In this document: in pieces, positions 11,172 through 21,121 of the stretch
Numbering within the stretch: the first letter of the stretch is position 1
How the letters are laid out: each line of letters opens with the position of its first letter
Source: Zanthoxylum bungeanum
Lineage: Eukaryota; Streptophyta; Magnoliopsida; Sapindales; Rutaceae
DNA: 64,000 nucleotides
Reading direction: 5' to 3'
NCBI GenBank assembly: GCA_019454045.1
Contig: SKCR01023810.1
Span: forward strand, 310,001 to 374,000
The notes under the pieces: model-generated
What the model was told of the DNA's origin: nothing
What the model saw: the letters and a program-made list of their open reading frames with translations, nothing else
Database searches by the model: none
Made by a program: the position numbers and the translations under genes

Positions 11172-11450
11172 GAAGCCGAAAAGGGAGCGAAATCCCAAAA
11201 GAGAGCCGAAGCCCGAGAGTGGCGAAGCCGAAAAGGGAGCGAAATCCCAAAAGAGAGCCGAAGCCCGAGAGTAGCGAAGCCGAAAAGGGAGCGAAATCCC
11301 GAAAAGAGAGCCAAGCCCGAGAGAACCGAAGCCAAAGAGGGAGCGAAATCCCGAAAAGAGAGTCGAAGCCCGAAAGTGCCGAAGCTAGAAAGGGAGCGAA
11401 ATCCCGAAAAGAGAGCCGAAGCATGAGAGGGAGATAAATCCCGAAAAGAG
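11172..11450. repeat. 52-bp minisatellite inside the small LTR element
   Basis: Units start with gaagccgaaaagggagcg at 11172, 11224 and 11276, then degrade (11328, 11381 and one more). The period is 52 or 53 bp. Because 52 is not a multiple of 3, a long open frame on either strand here is a by-product of the repeat and not evidence of a protein. Confidence 0.85.
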
Positions 11451-11729
11451 AGTTGAAAACATGAAAGAAAATAGAAAAACCAGAAATAAGAGTGATGAAT
11501 TTTTCCAAAATCAGGAAGAAAATTGGCAAGAAAAAAAAAGACAAAAGAAAATGGTGGCTCATGACAGGTGAAACACTCATGAATAGGTGGCGCATGGGAA
11601 AAGCAATGTGGTGGTTGGCAATGAGGGGCGCGTGGGGGTCACGCAATTATGGTAGCCTTGATCCCCCACGCGCCGATGAGAATCAGAGAGAGTGAAATTA
11701 GAAAAAGGAGAACCTGGTCTCTTATACCA

Positions 11730-11954
11730 TGTTAGATAATGAAAGAAAGTCTTGAATTCACTCTATATGAATTTACAATGGTAAAGGTCTTTATATAGGC
11801 TACATAGAAAACGAAACTAGAAAAAGAATCCTATAGTAATGAGCAATAATAATGACTATAGGAAATATGCATCTAATAGGGAAATATAATAAAACCATAA
11901 ATCCTAATGGTACTAGGAATTCTATTTTGGATATTGATTCCATATTCCTTAACA
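11730..11954 (-). repeat. 5' LTR (minus strand) of the small LTR element
   Basis: Partner of 10731-10973. On the minus strand it starts TGTTAAGGAATATGG and is followed by the PBS TGGTATAAGAGACC. Directly right of it the Sirevirus-like gag frame resumes. Confidence 0.8.
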
Positions 11955-12656
11955 ATAGAGGTCAATAAGAGGCTGAAACTAGTTGAACTAGAAAAGAATG
12001 AAGCTCAAGCCAAATTTGAGTAAAGACTTTTGATGGTTGATGACCTAGAGGAAATGAACAGAGGCCTAGTTAATAGAGTCCAAATATTAGAGACCGAACT
12101 TGAAAATGCCAGAACTCAATTGTTCGTATTTTCTAGTGGAAATAAAAAAGTGGACCGTATGTTAGGTATTATTTCTGAGCCTAACTGTAATAAGGCTTCT
12201 TCTTCTAAAGTTGTGCTTGTAGCAGCTAAACGTGACTTAGGTAAGAAAGATGTTGTGTGTAGTCATGTTTCTCCTCTAGTTGTTCCTCGTCATGTGCCCC
12301 AACCTCAATCTAGAGGTGTTGTGGGTAAACCTCGATCCCATCCGAGGTTTGTGCCTGTTTGCCATCACTGTGGCAAGGCAGGACACATTAGGCCTAAGTG
12401 TTTCATGCTTCATAAGAAAAAGAAGAGGCCTAAGAGTGTGTCGCCTAGATTTGACTCTTCAAATCTAGCTTCTCAAGTTTCTGCACTAACTAAACAGACA
12501 AAATTTCTTAGTGAGAAACTTAATTTGTTGATTAGGAATTCTCAAGTGGATGAGGTTCCTAGAAAAGTTTGGGTGAGGAAGCAAGATGAATTCCCATCTT
12601 CTTATGCGTGCCTTGATGGACATGATGAGAGTGCATTTCGGTGTAACTCTAATTAA

Positions 12657-14344
12657 AAGATGTATTTTTATTTTCCCATTGCATGTGTGTGTGTGTGTGT
12701 TTTGTGTTTCTGCACATTTACTTTGTTTTCACAACATATGGGTGTGTGTGTGTCTTTTTTTTTTTATATGTCCCTTGGTAAATAGGATGGAAACGCGGAC
12801 ATAAATTTCATAGCCGATTTCAAATGGACGGTAATATGATCTGCACTCGGGATACAATTCCACGTACCATTGGATGTTTTACAAGCCTGTTTGTGTCTTT
12901 ATTTTTATTTGTTAAAATCCGAAAAATACAAAAAAAAAATATAAATTGAAAAAGATAAAAAAAATTATTTTATTTTTACGGCTTGTTAGAGCATGAAAAG
13001 CTTATGCATGTGATACTGGTATGTAGGATATATGATTATGCATGTATGATTTGCTTTTATTTTCTTGATGCTCTATATACATGAGTGTGCGTGATAAAAA
13101 CCTTTGGTATATCCTGTGCTTGCACCTCACATACACGATTTTATTTTATCAAGGCTTGGTCGCATGTATGAGTTTTTGGAATGTCAATCTAATCTCTTTC
13201 ATGCTTTGTTTGCTCAATACTGTGACATTTGACTAGTTGACCCTGTGCTATCCCCTTTTATAAAAAAAAACAAATTGAAAAAAAAATGAGACTCAAGTGC
13301 AAAAGAGCCAAAATGGCCAAATTCAAAAGATAAAGGCAAAAACCCTTCACTCGAAAGAGTTGTTAAATATGAGCTCATGATATTTATGAGGTAAACAATA
13401 TAGAATGCAACCAATGTTGCTTATTTTCAGGTCCTAGTGGTGCTGGGTTTGAACACCTATTTTGTGGACTTTGTTTGTTTAGAGATGGATTTCTTTGGCC
13501 GTGTCCTGCTCATAAAATAAGGTCTTACGCCTTGATTCGTTATGCACTTTATTTTTCCACGCAAGTGCTTTATATGATTTGGTGTTTATGTCATATGCAT
13601 AATTGTTGTATTTAGCCTCTTTTAAAATGATGCATATTGTTTCATGTCATAAACAACTGAATACTGACTGGGTATCATTGTATCAGCATGAAATGTTATT
13701 TCAGTAAGTTTTTGGCAGGATTTTTATTTATCTCAGTATGTGCCTGTGTGTGCTTCATGTTATTGCATACCAATTTTTTTCTTTCATGTGCACCTTTCTG
13801 AGTCTTTAGTTTGCTTCCCGTGTGTTATTTTGCTAACTGTATATGCCTGTTAGCGAGGGGGAGTGTCCAGTCTGTTTATGTTTTTGCATGTGTTGTCTCA
13901 TGTTCTCCTGTTATTTTTCCTGTTTCTTTTACCCTTTGTCATTTCGTGACAAAAAGAGGGAGAGTAATATATTAAGGGAGAGAGCCTTAATATATAGAAG
14001 GGAGCCGTAGAATATACTTTAGATAGCCGCCATTTTAAGGGGAGTTAAGATTAAGGGGGAGAGGGATTTCTACTTGTACATGCATGAGATTTTTATCTAC
14101 TTTATGTTTTACTTGATTATCCCAATGCTTTTCACGATATATTATTGTTTGTGGATGTTTCAGGTAGCAGGTATGTTGCTACGGTGGCATTATTTTTGAA
14201 GACTGCTTTGTTAGGTGTTAGATCGAGTCCTAATGTAATAAGTCACTGTTTTGATTGTTGACAGTTGACTATTTTCTTTTTGGGTCTATTACCGTAGTCT
14301 GTGTATTAGGTAGTGTTTTGTCACGGAATGCCAAAGGAGGAGAT
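12657..14344 (+). other. 3' non-coding part of the Sirevirus-like element with several polypurine tracts
   Basis: No pol domain can be read in any frame. Purine-rich tracts on the plus strand occur near 13852 (agcgagggggagtg), 13948 (gacaaaaagagggagag), 14052 (taagggggagaggg) and directly before the 3' LTR (ccaaaggaggagat). Multiple PPT-like motifs upstream of the LTR are a known Sirevirus trait. The rest is T-rich and contains (gt)n runs near 12684 and 12741. Confidence 0.6.
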
Positions 14345-14388
14345 TGTTAATTTCATTTTTATTAGCATATGTCCGTGACAAAACAAGT
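14345..14388 (+). repeat. Truncated 3' LTR of the Sirevirus-like element
   Basis: These 44 bases align with the first part of the 5' LTR at 8464 (shared 'tccgtgacaaaacaag'). Sequence switches abruptly at 14388/14389 to the Tat/Ogre-like LTR. Confidence 0.75.
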
Positions 14389-17040
14389 CCGGAGAATAAG
14401 ATGGAGTCGCCACCCGGTGTGAACCGGGAAAATGATTTAAGGCCGCACTCACCCCTCGCAAGGGAAGACCTCAAACCGTTGGGTTCGGAATGGTCCCTAC
14501 TTATGTCACATGTAATGAAATGATTTGTGCAATAAATTAACCGAATATACGCAACATGTATGTCCAAGAATAACCTAGATCTAGTTCGCATTCATAAAGA
14601 TAAATCTTATGTCTAAGTTGACATGCTTTAAAAGTAAGTCATCATAACGGAAAACATACGATATCACACAAGAATCTCATCAGCATGTTGGATTATCAAA
14701 CACGAAAAATAAATAACAACCTAAACATAAACGTAGATTAAACTCCTATTGTGAAAGAAAATAACTAAATCATGCATAAAGAGACAATGTACTAACGGCT
14801 AAATCATGCTTAAAAATAAATAACCTACTAGACTAAATCATGTTTAAGAAATAAATAACATACTAAACTAAATCGTGCTTAAGAAATAAATAACATACTA
14901 AACTAAATCATGCTCGAACACAAGGTTGGATGAAACGAAACACGTGTGTCTCTCAAGTGGTACGTGGCACTGTATCCCGAGTGTAAATCGCAATACCGTC
15001 CATTCCAATTCGGCTATAGAATTTACGTCCGGGTTTCCATCCGATATACCACAAGAGAGAACACATATCCCGTTCATCCGGAAATCATATCATACACCAA
15101 TCCACAATACTCATGCGAAATAAAGTAAGAAAATAAATAAAAATAAAGGCTAATAAATAAAAGGGGTGCCCTCAGGTCCAACCTTTTTAGTTGTCTCTCG
15201 GAAGTACGGTACGCGGTTGTTGGAAGGGTCGAGGAGCAACTCATCTGATTCTCTGGTTCAACATTTTGCGGTAATGCGGGGCTGTTTTGACTTGCGTTTT
15301 TTTTGGTAATTTGGAAAGATTTCAGGGGCTGATTTGGGCGTGTTCAGGGGATGGTTTCAGGGGCTGACTTGGGAGTGTTCAGGGGCTAGTTTTAGGGGCT
15401 GACTTGGGCGTGTTCAGGGGCTGATTTCAGGGGCTGACTTGGGAGTGTTCAGGGGTTGGTTTCAGGGGCTGACTTGGGCGTGTTCAGGGGTTGGTTTCAG
15501 GGGCTGATTTCAGGGGCTGACTTGGGCGTGTTCAGGGGCTGGTTTCAGAGGCTGACTTGGGCGTGTTCATGGGCTGATTTCAGGGGCTGACTTGGGCGTG
15601 TTCAGGGGCTGATTTCAGGGGCTGACTTGGGCGTGTTCAGGGGCTGGTTTTAGGGGCTGACTTGGGTGTGTTCAAGGGCTGTTTACTCGGTGATTTGAGG
15701 CAGTTTGGGTGAAGTCTTTGTGTGCGATTCAGGGCATTTTTTCAAGAGTGATATGCGACAGTGCAAGGGATTTATTTGGTGTGCTTTTTGGGTTGCCGGA
15801 TGGGTGTTACTTGTGCGGCAATGGAGGGTGTTTTGAGGGCTGTATGATGCGGCAAAGTGAGGGTGTTTTGAGGGCTGTGTGATTCTGTAATGGAGGGGTT
15901 CCTTTGGGCGTGAATGAGAGTGTGTTCTTGGTTGTTTGTTTACGGCGAGGAGGGGAAGTTTAGGAGGCTATGGGCGTGAATGAGAGTGTCCAGGCGTGAG
16001 TGAATGGCACTGTGTTAGAGTGAAGCGTTTTGTGAAGATGAGAGAGAGGGCCGAGAGTGATGAAAGGATGGGGCTTATTTGTGATATGAGTATGGTGGCT
16101 TTAGGGTTCTTGTTACTGCCGTGAGAAATGGGAGTGTCAGGGGGGCATTTGGGTGTGTGTTTCACTTGGAGAGGGGATGCTGGCTGTTGAAAGTTTATTG
16201 TTGTTTTTGTGTTTCGGTCAAGGCTATTTGTGGGCTGGTTTCTTGCGTGGCTTAGAGCTGTGTTGTTTGTTTTGAGAGAGTTGATGAGGGATGGAAGTGT
16301 GTTGATTTGTTAAGGGTTGAGTGGTTTGTGAATGTGTGCTGTGAGGAGTGAATGTGCGTGAGGGGGCTGTGAATGTGTGTGAGTGGCTGTGAGTGGGATG
16401 TGAATATGTTTAGTGCTTGTGGAGAATGAGGGCATATTTATGGTGTGTCATTGCGTGAGGCGTGAAGGTGGAAGCCTTATGTAGTTGTTGAGGGATGAGG
16501 GATGTGAGGCTGAGAGTTAGGAGTGCTTGGTTATTGTTGAGAGAGAGAGTAATGATGTGTAAAAGAGAAGCCAGTGGGTGCGTGAGTGTATTAGGGTTTA
16601 TATTGCTTTTTGAAGTGAGAGAGAGAGAGAGAGACCGTATGGGTGGTGTTATGGGTAATACATGGGTGGTTTATTGATTATGTGTTTTTGTTGCTTTGTG
16701 TTTGTGTGGGGATGCATAGGTGTTTAGGGGAATAATGGGTAGTTTGTTTCTTTGTGTGTGTTTTGTTTTTGTTGTTGAATGAGAGAGGGTTGTTCACGTG
16801 GGGATGCATGGGTGGTTTAAGTGGTTTTATTTGTTTGTGTTTGGGTGAGGCATGGCTTTGGGTGGTTCTTGTTCTTGGTTTGTGTTTTTGTTGGTTTGTG
16901 TTTGGATGTTTTGGCTTTGGGTGGTTCTTGTTCTTAGTTTGTGCATGTGGGTGTGAATGTCCTTTGGTTCTTATTTGAGGGAGGGGCGTGAGGGTTGATC
17001 CAATAAGAGAGAGGCGAGGCCGTGTATCTATTTAAGGGTT
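14389..17040 (-). repeat. 3' LTR of the Tat/Ogre-like element (truncated)
   Basis: It aligns with 21205-22431 (shared 'gagtcgccacccggtgtgaa'-like sequence, 'cctcgcaagggaagacctca', 'acaccaatccacaatactca') and with 57752-58345. Relative to the other copy it lacks about 80 bp near 15275. It contains an array of about 35-bp units and a GT-rich right part with a (ga)n run at 16616. On the minus strand TTAAATAGAT near 17030 may be its TATA box, so the true LTR edge may be to the right of 17040. Confidence 0.6.
15315..15690. repeat. ~35-bp minisatellite in the Tat LTR
   Basis: About ten units of 'caggggctgacttgggcgtg' alternating with 'ttcaggggctg(a/g)ttt'. The same array is at 22205-22431 and 57752-57900 in the other LTR, where it was split by the nested insertion. 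Confidence 0.85.
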
Positions 17041-17369
17041 TGGGCCAAGGATAAATTTGAAACAGAGGTCCAACTAGCAAACCCGAGGCTAAACAAGCGA
17101 ATTAAATCCAACGGGGTATCAATTTCCGACTCTTCCCTTCTGACGTCCATTTCCCGCGACTTCCGCAACTTAAAAGTTAGTGCATCCATACGAGGCTTAT
17201 CATTGGGACTTATATGCAAAAATGCAGTGCCTATAGTCACACCCACTTTGATGGGACTCGTGAAGTGTGTGACAATGACAATACTATCAAAGTTTATACA
17301 ATGCATTTTTACTTACCTGGCTCGCCAGCTGTCACCTGACTTGCTTGTTGCTTCGAACTGAGTTGATCT
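17041..17369. other. Internal edge of the Tat-like element, unassigned
   Basis: GC-moderate sequence with an uninterrupted minus-strand frame (17306-17028) lacking recognisable domains. On the minus strand a strong splice-donor-like cag|gtaagt occurs at 17322. The 3' LTR boundary and its polypurine tract should be here but could not be fixed. Confidence 0.35.
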
Positions 17370-17995
17370 GGTGGTGCCATACCCGGCGTGCTAAACTCCA
17401 TACCCGAGGCGTCGCGGTTGCATCTCCATACCTGGAGTGTCGCGGTTGTGTCTCCATACCCGGAGTGCCATACTCGGCATGCTAAACCCCATACCTGAGG
17501 CCTCGCGATTGCGTCTCCATACCCGGAGTGTCGCGGTTGTGTCTCCATACCCGGAGTGCCATACCCGGCGTACTAAACCCCATACCTGAGGCGTACCGGT
17601 TGCGTCTCCATACCTGGAGTGTCGCGGTTGTGTCTCCATACTCGGAGTGCAATATCTGGCGTGCTAAACCCCATACCTGAGGCGTCGCGGTTGCGTCTCC
17701 ATACCCAGAGTGTCACAGTAGTGTCTCCATACCCAGAGTGTCATACCCGGCATGCTAAACCCCATACCCGAGGCGTCGCGGTTGCGTCTCCATACCCAGA
17801 GTGTCGCAGTAATGTCTCCATACCCGGAGTGACATACCCGGCATGCTAAACCACATACCCGAGGTGTCGCGGTTGCGTCTTCATACCCAGAGTGTCGTAG
17901 TAGTGTCTCCATACCCGGAGTGCCATACCTGGCATGCTAAACCCCATACCCGAGGCGTCGCGGTTGCGTCTCCATACCTAGAGTGCCATACCCGG
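17370..17995. repeat. Minisatellite 1: seven units of about 91 bp
   Basis: Units are marked by 'gctaaac' at about 17390, 17481, 17571, 17663, 17754, 17845 and 17936, a spacing of 90-92 bp. Each has the sub-repeat 'tccatacccggagtg' and 'gaggcgtcgcggttgcgtct'. Frames on the minus strand stay open in short pieces only because of the repeat. Confidence 0.9.
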
Positions 17996-18495
17996 TAAAA
18001 CTGATACTGATTTAGGCCTCGTCCCCGAGAAGCATCCCCAAAACTGATATCGATACTGATGTGGGCCTCACCCCCGGGACTCATCCCCAAAACTGATATT
18101 AATACTGATGTGGGCCTCGGCCCCAGGACTCATCCCCAAAACTGATATTGATGCTGATGTGGGCCTCACCCCAAGGACTCATCCCCGCAACTGATACTGA
18201 TGATGATGTAGGCCTCAGCCCTAGGTCTCATCCCTGAAGCTGATGCTGATGCTGATGGGGGCCTTGACCCTGGGACTCATCCCTACAACTGATATTGATG
18301 ATGATGTAGGCCTCGGCCTTGGGACTCATCCCTGACACTGATGCTGATGTGATGTGGGCCTCGACCCTGGGACTCATCTCCGTAACTGATATTGATGATG
18401 ATGTAGGCCTCAGCCTTGGGACTCATCCTTGACACTGATACTGATGTGGGCCTCGACCCTGGGACTCATCCCTGACACTGATGTTGATGTGATGA
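17996..18495. repeat. Minisatellite 2: about ten units of 48-51 bp
   Basis: Units follow the pattern 'aactgatattgatg', 'gatgtgggcctcg', 'accctgggactcatcc'. 'ggcctc' recurs near 18015, 18064, 18114, 18162, 18211, 18308, 18356, 18405 and 18448. Confidence 0.85.
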
Positions 18496-19185
18496 TTGTC
18501 CATTTTCGAACTGTGCTCCATTTCGGTGCGCCATTTCCGGCCTGCTAAACCTCATTTTGAAGCGTCGCCGATGTGATGATTATTCATTTTCGAACTGTGC
18601 TCCATTTCTGGAGTGTCATTTTCGGCATGCTAAACCTCATTTCCAAGGCGTCGCTGATGTGATGATTGTCCATTTTCGAACTGTGCTTTATTTTCGGAGT
18701 GTCATTTTCGGCGTCTGATGTGATAGTGGTCCATTTCCGAACCGTACTCCATTTTCGGAGTGCCATTTGCGGTGTTTGATGTGATAGTGGTCTATTTCCA
18801 AACTGTGCTCCATTTCGGAGCGCCATTTCCGGCATCTGATGTGATAGTGGTCCATTTCCGAACCGTGCTCTATTTCCGGAGTGCCATTTTCGGCGTCTGA
18901 TGTGATAGTGGTCCATTTCCGAACCGTGCTCCATTTCTGGAGTGCCATTTTCGGCGAGTGATAGTGGTCCATTTCTGAACCATGCTCCATTTCTGGACTG
19001 CCATTTTCGGTGAGTGATAGAGGTCCATTTCTGAACTGTGCTCCATTTTCAGAGTGCCATTTTCGGCAAGTGATAGTGGTCCATTTCTGAACCGTGCTCC
19101 ATTTCCGGAGTGCCATTTTCGGCGAGTGATAATGGTCCATTTCCGAACCGTGCTCCATTTCTGGAGTGCCATTTTCGGTATGTGA
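18496..19185. repeat. Minisatellite 3: about ten units of 60-90 bp
   Basis: Units contain 'tggtccatttccgaaccgtg', 'ctccatttccggagtgcc' and 'attttcggcg'. The first three units are longer and include 'gctaaacctcatttc' and 'gcgtcgc', shared with minisatellite 1. Later units drop that part and use 'gtgatagtgg' as spacer. Confidence 0.85.
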
Positions 19186-21100
19186 TGATGTTGTGTTGCT
19201 GCTCCTGGTTGGCTTGCATTTTTCGTTTTCTCCTTTTTTTATTTGTTGAAACCTGTGAATACAAAACAAAACACAAGAAAGATGCAAGTGCGTTACATGT
19301 ATTACATGCATGCATGAATGAATTTCCTATTCCATTGGGTTAGGTCTTCTGCCAGTTCCTCGGTGTCCTTTGCCTATAATTGTCTTTGGTCGCCCTCGGG
19401 TCTACTTACAGTTTCCTCCTGCTGGTTCTTTTCTGGTGATTGCCCAGTTTTCTTTTGTCTCATGGCTCAAGTTCTCGTTATGTCTCTTATTTGCGAGGTG
19501 ATAGACTAGTCGCCCCCAGTCTTGGTTTAACTTTCTGCTCTTTATTGTTTACACTAGGCCAATGTGGTATCATACTATTTTGCATGCTCTGAAGCAGTCT
19601 TAATAGTTATACATATTATTGCCCTCAATGGATGTCTTGTGTCGAAACCAGAGAACCTTCAAAGTACTCGATGTAACTCAAATCCGAACGTTTGAATGAA
19701 CGATATGAACCAGACTCAAAGTGTGTGTGTGCCAAGGCTCTTTCGCAGCTTAATCCTTAAGTAAGCCAACTCGATGATTTTGTCTCGGAGAATTGGATCA
19801 ATGAGTCTAACCAACCTGGATGTCTTGATCATACTCTGTGATTACTTTTGCGTACTCAACATGATATGGTTTTCTTCTTTTTTCTTCTGTCTCTTTTTTT
19901 TTTGAACCCTTCTTTTTTTTTTGTTGACACATCAACCCTTTAAGGTAGCATTTCTCCTAATTGTGGTCCTAATACTCACGCATGGGTAGCTTCACGCTTA
20001 TCGGTTATAGGCGGTCTATTTTTCCTTTTCTTTTCAGAGACTTTTCTTTGTTCCTAACCGTATCATATATCGTAGCATAAGTAAACCAGGATGTACATCT
20101 AGGCAAACGGTCATTCACTGATCCGCCATCTCTTCAACTAGTCATCTTGTCGATTGTTCAGGCTTAACTGCTAAGATCCTGTAATTAAGTGCCTGGGAGT
20201 CTCGGCCGAGATCAACCACTCAAAATACCGGATGAGAGCACATCTCGCACTTATCGTTTCTAAGGTTTCATCCTAAAGCAAACATTTTCATCATCGGACT
20301 TATGCCTAACTATTAGGGACTAAGAACAAACAATTCTTTTTTTATCTTTTTTTTAGGCCCCCCAATGGTCTTTCTATTCTTGCCGTAAAGTTTTATGTTC
20401 CTCGATTTCCTTTTTCCCCGATATCCAGGTTTGCTAAACTCTTCTTGACAAGTCTTCTTTTATCCCTAACCCAACGGATATCTATGATGGCTTTTAAGAC
20501 ACAAGGGTTAACATGATGCATGTATGCATGACATGCGCATGATGTATGAGATATAATATGTATGTGGTTATCAAAAGCATAAAGGGTTGGCTTCTATAGG
20601 TCATACAACTATGGTTCACATGTAGGTTTAAAGGAATGTAAACAAAGGCTCCCGCTAACGAAGGATTGACCACAACTGGGACTCCCCACTCAAGGGTTCA
20701 AGCGACCAAGTGAGCGCACCTTTTTTATACCTTACGGTACGTGCCAACGAGTTATAGTATGTGACTAACTGTCAAATAGATGTCTTATTGTAGATTCCCC
20801 AGAGGGAGGGTGGAGCAAGCTCGCTTAAATACCCAAGCCTCTTAGGCTCTTATCGCTTTGGTGACAGGAATAAACAACAAGTCTTCCAAATTAGTCTGTC
20901 AGAGTAAGCTACGGGTAATGATTATCTAGGCGCCTTTACAGCTTTTCCTTATAGAAAGTTAGTGAATGAATGAGGACACCAAACCATCACCTAGCCTTAA
21001 TGATACCTTTGATTAAACTCCCTAAACCCACAGTAGACATGGTTAATTTAAAGCACAAATCACAAACTTTACAAGACATTATTTCATGGCCGATTCTCTA
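19186..21100 (-). other. Non-coding internal region of the Tat-like element
   Basis: No gag or pol similarity was found on either strand. It includes T-rich runs (19890-19925), a 'gcatgcatgaatgaat' patch near 19308 and an alternating 'catgtatgcatgacatgcgc' patch near 20518. On the minus strand this would be the leader between PBS and the arrays. The absence of coding sequence marks the element as non-autonomous. Confidence 0.5.
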
Positions 21101-21118
21101 TCCCCAGTGGATTCGCCA
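21101..21118 (-). other. Primer-binding site of the Tat/Ogre-like element
   Basis: On the minus strand the sequence reads TGGCGAATCCACTGGGG, one base different from the TGGCGACTCCACTGGGGA type found after the 5' LTR of Tat/Ogre elements. It lies three bases inside an LTR end reading CCTACA. Confidence 0.7.
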
Positions 21119-21121
21119 GAC

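Larger units (their letters stand above)
10672..11954 (-). mobile_element. Small non-autonomous LTR element (TRIM-like), with an extra PBS-side fragment
   Basis: On the minus strand the order is 5' LTR (11954-11730), PBS (TGGTATAAGAGACC, ending near 11716), internal region without gag or pol (11729-10974), PPT (revcomp of cccccctcaaactcaag, 10974-10990) and 3' LTR (10973-10731). The LTRs end in TGTTA...TAACA on the plus strand. Beyond the 3' LTR, 10730-10672 repeats the PBS and about 45 bases of leader, so the structure is LTR-internal-LTR-partial internal. The internal region is largely a 52-bp minisatellite. It splits the Sirevirus-like gag. Copying would depend on proteins from another copia element. 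Confidence 0.75.
9610..12656 (+). pseudogene. gag: Sirevirus-type gag pseudogene, interrupted by an LTR element
   Basis: The gag starts at the ATG 39 bases after the PBS start (M-E-R-S-Q). It would encode the capsid/nucleocapsid protein of virus-like particles. The amino part resembles the UBN2-type copia gag (W-K-V-R-M-R-A-F; F-D-E-F-Y-A-E-I-N-D-I-V). A first CCHC zinc knuckle, C-Y-E-C-E-G-Y-G-H-V-R-S-E-C, lies near 10485. After the inserted element the reading frame resumes near 11957 with a coiled-coil-like stretch and a second knuckle C-H-H-C-G-K-A-G-H-I-R-P-K-C near 12365, then a V-W-V-R-K motif near 12570 that in Sireviruses sits shortly before protease. Breaks: an in-frame TAA near 9732, a one-base loss near 9914, TAA at 10197-10199, the insertion at about 10672-11954, and TAA near 12018. 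From 12030 to 12656 the frame is open. Dead as a gene, but the domain order is clear. Confidence 0.8.
8464..14388 (+). mobile_element. Sirevirus-like Ty1/copia retrotransposon with gag but no pol
   Basis: A copia-type element begins with LTR sequence tgtgagttcc (8464) and its 3' LTR begins with ttaatttcatttttattagc (14347), both followed by 'tccgtgacaaaacaag'. A perfect tRNA-Met PBS (9571-9583) and a gag with two CCHC knuckles follow. Protease, integrase, reverse transcriptase and RNase H, which should start soon after 12600, are not detectable. Repeated purine-rich tracts of the form gacaaaaagagggag (13948-14066), typical of Sirevirus 3' non-coding DNA, precede the 3' LTR. The 3' LTR is cut after 44 bases by the Tat/Ogre element. 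A small LTR element interrupts gag. Confidence 0.7.

Noticed and set aside
11107..11646. 179-codon minus-strand open frame
   Set aside because: It runs through the 52-bp minisatellite, which shifts frame every unit; composition is only F, L, S, R and G with no domain.
14380..14400. Tat/Ogre element as a clean insertion into the Sirevirus 3' LTR
   Set aside because: The rest of the Sirevirus LTR is not found on the other side and the Tat LTR lacks its own end, so a simple insertion does not fit.
16495..16978. Plus-strand frames rich in V, L, F and W in the GT-rich part of the Tat LTR
   Set aside because: Composition-driven frames in simple-sequence DNA; absent as protein in the other LTR copy.
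17370..19185. CRISPR-like regular repeat spacing
   Set aside because: Units are long and adjacent with no unique spacers, in plant DNA inside an LTR element; these are minisatellites.
18584..19311. Up to 207-codon minus-strand frames across minisatellite 3
   Set aside because: Several overlapping frames are open in the same repeat; they reflect the repeat and show no protein family.
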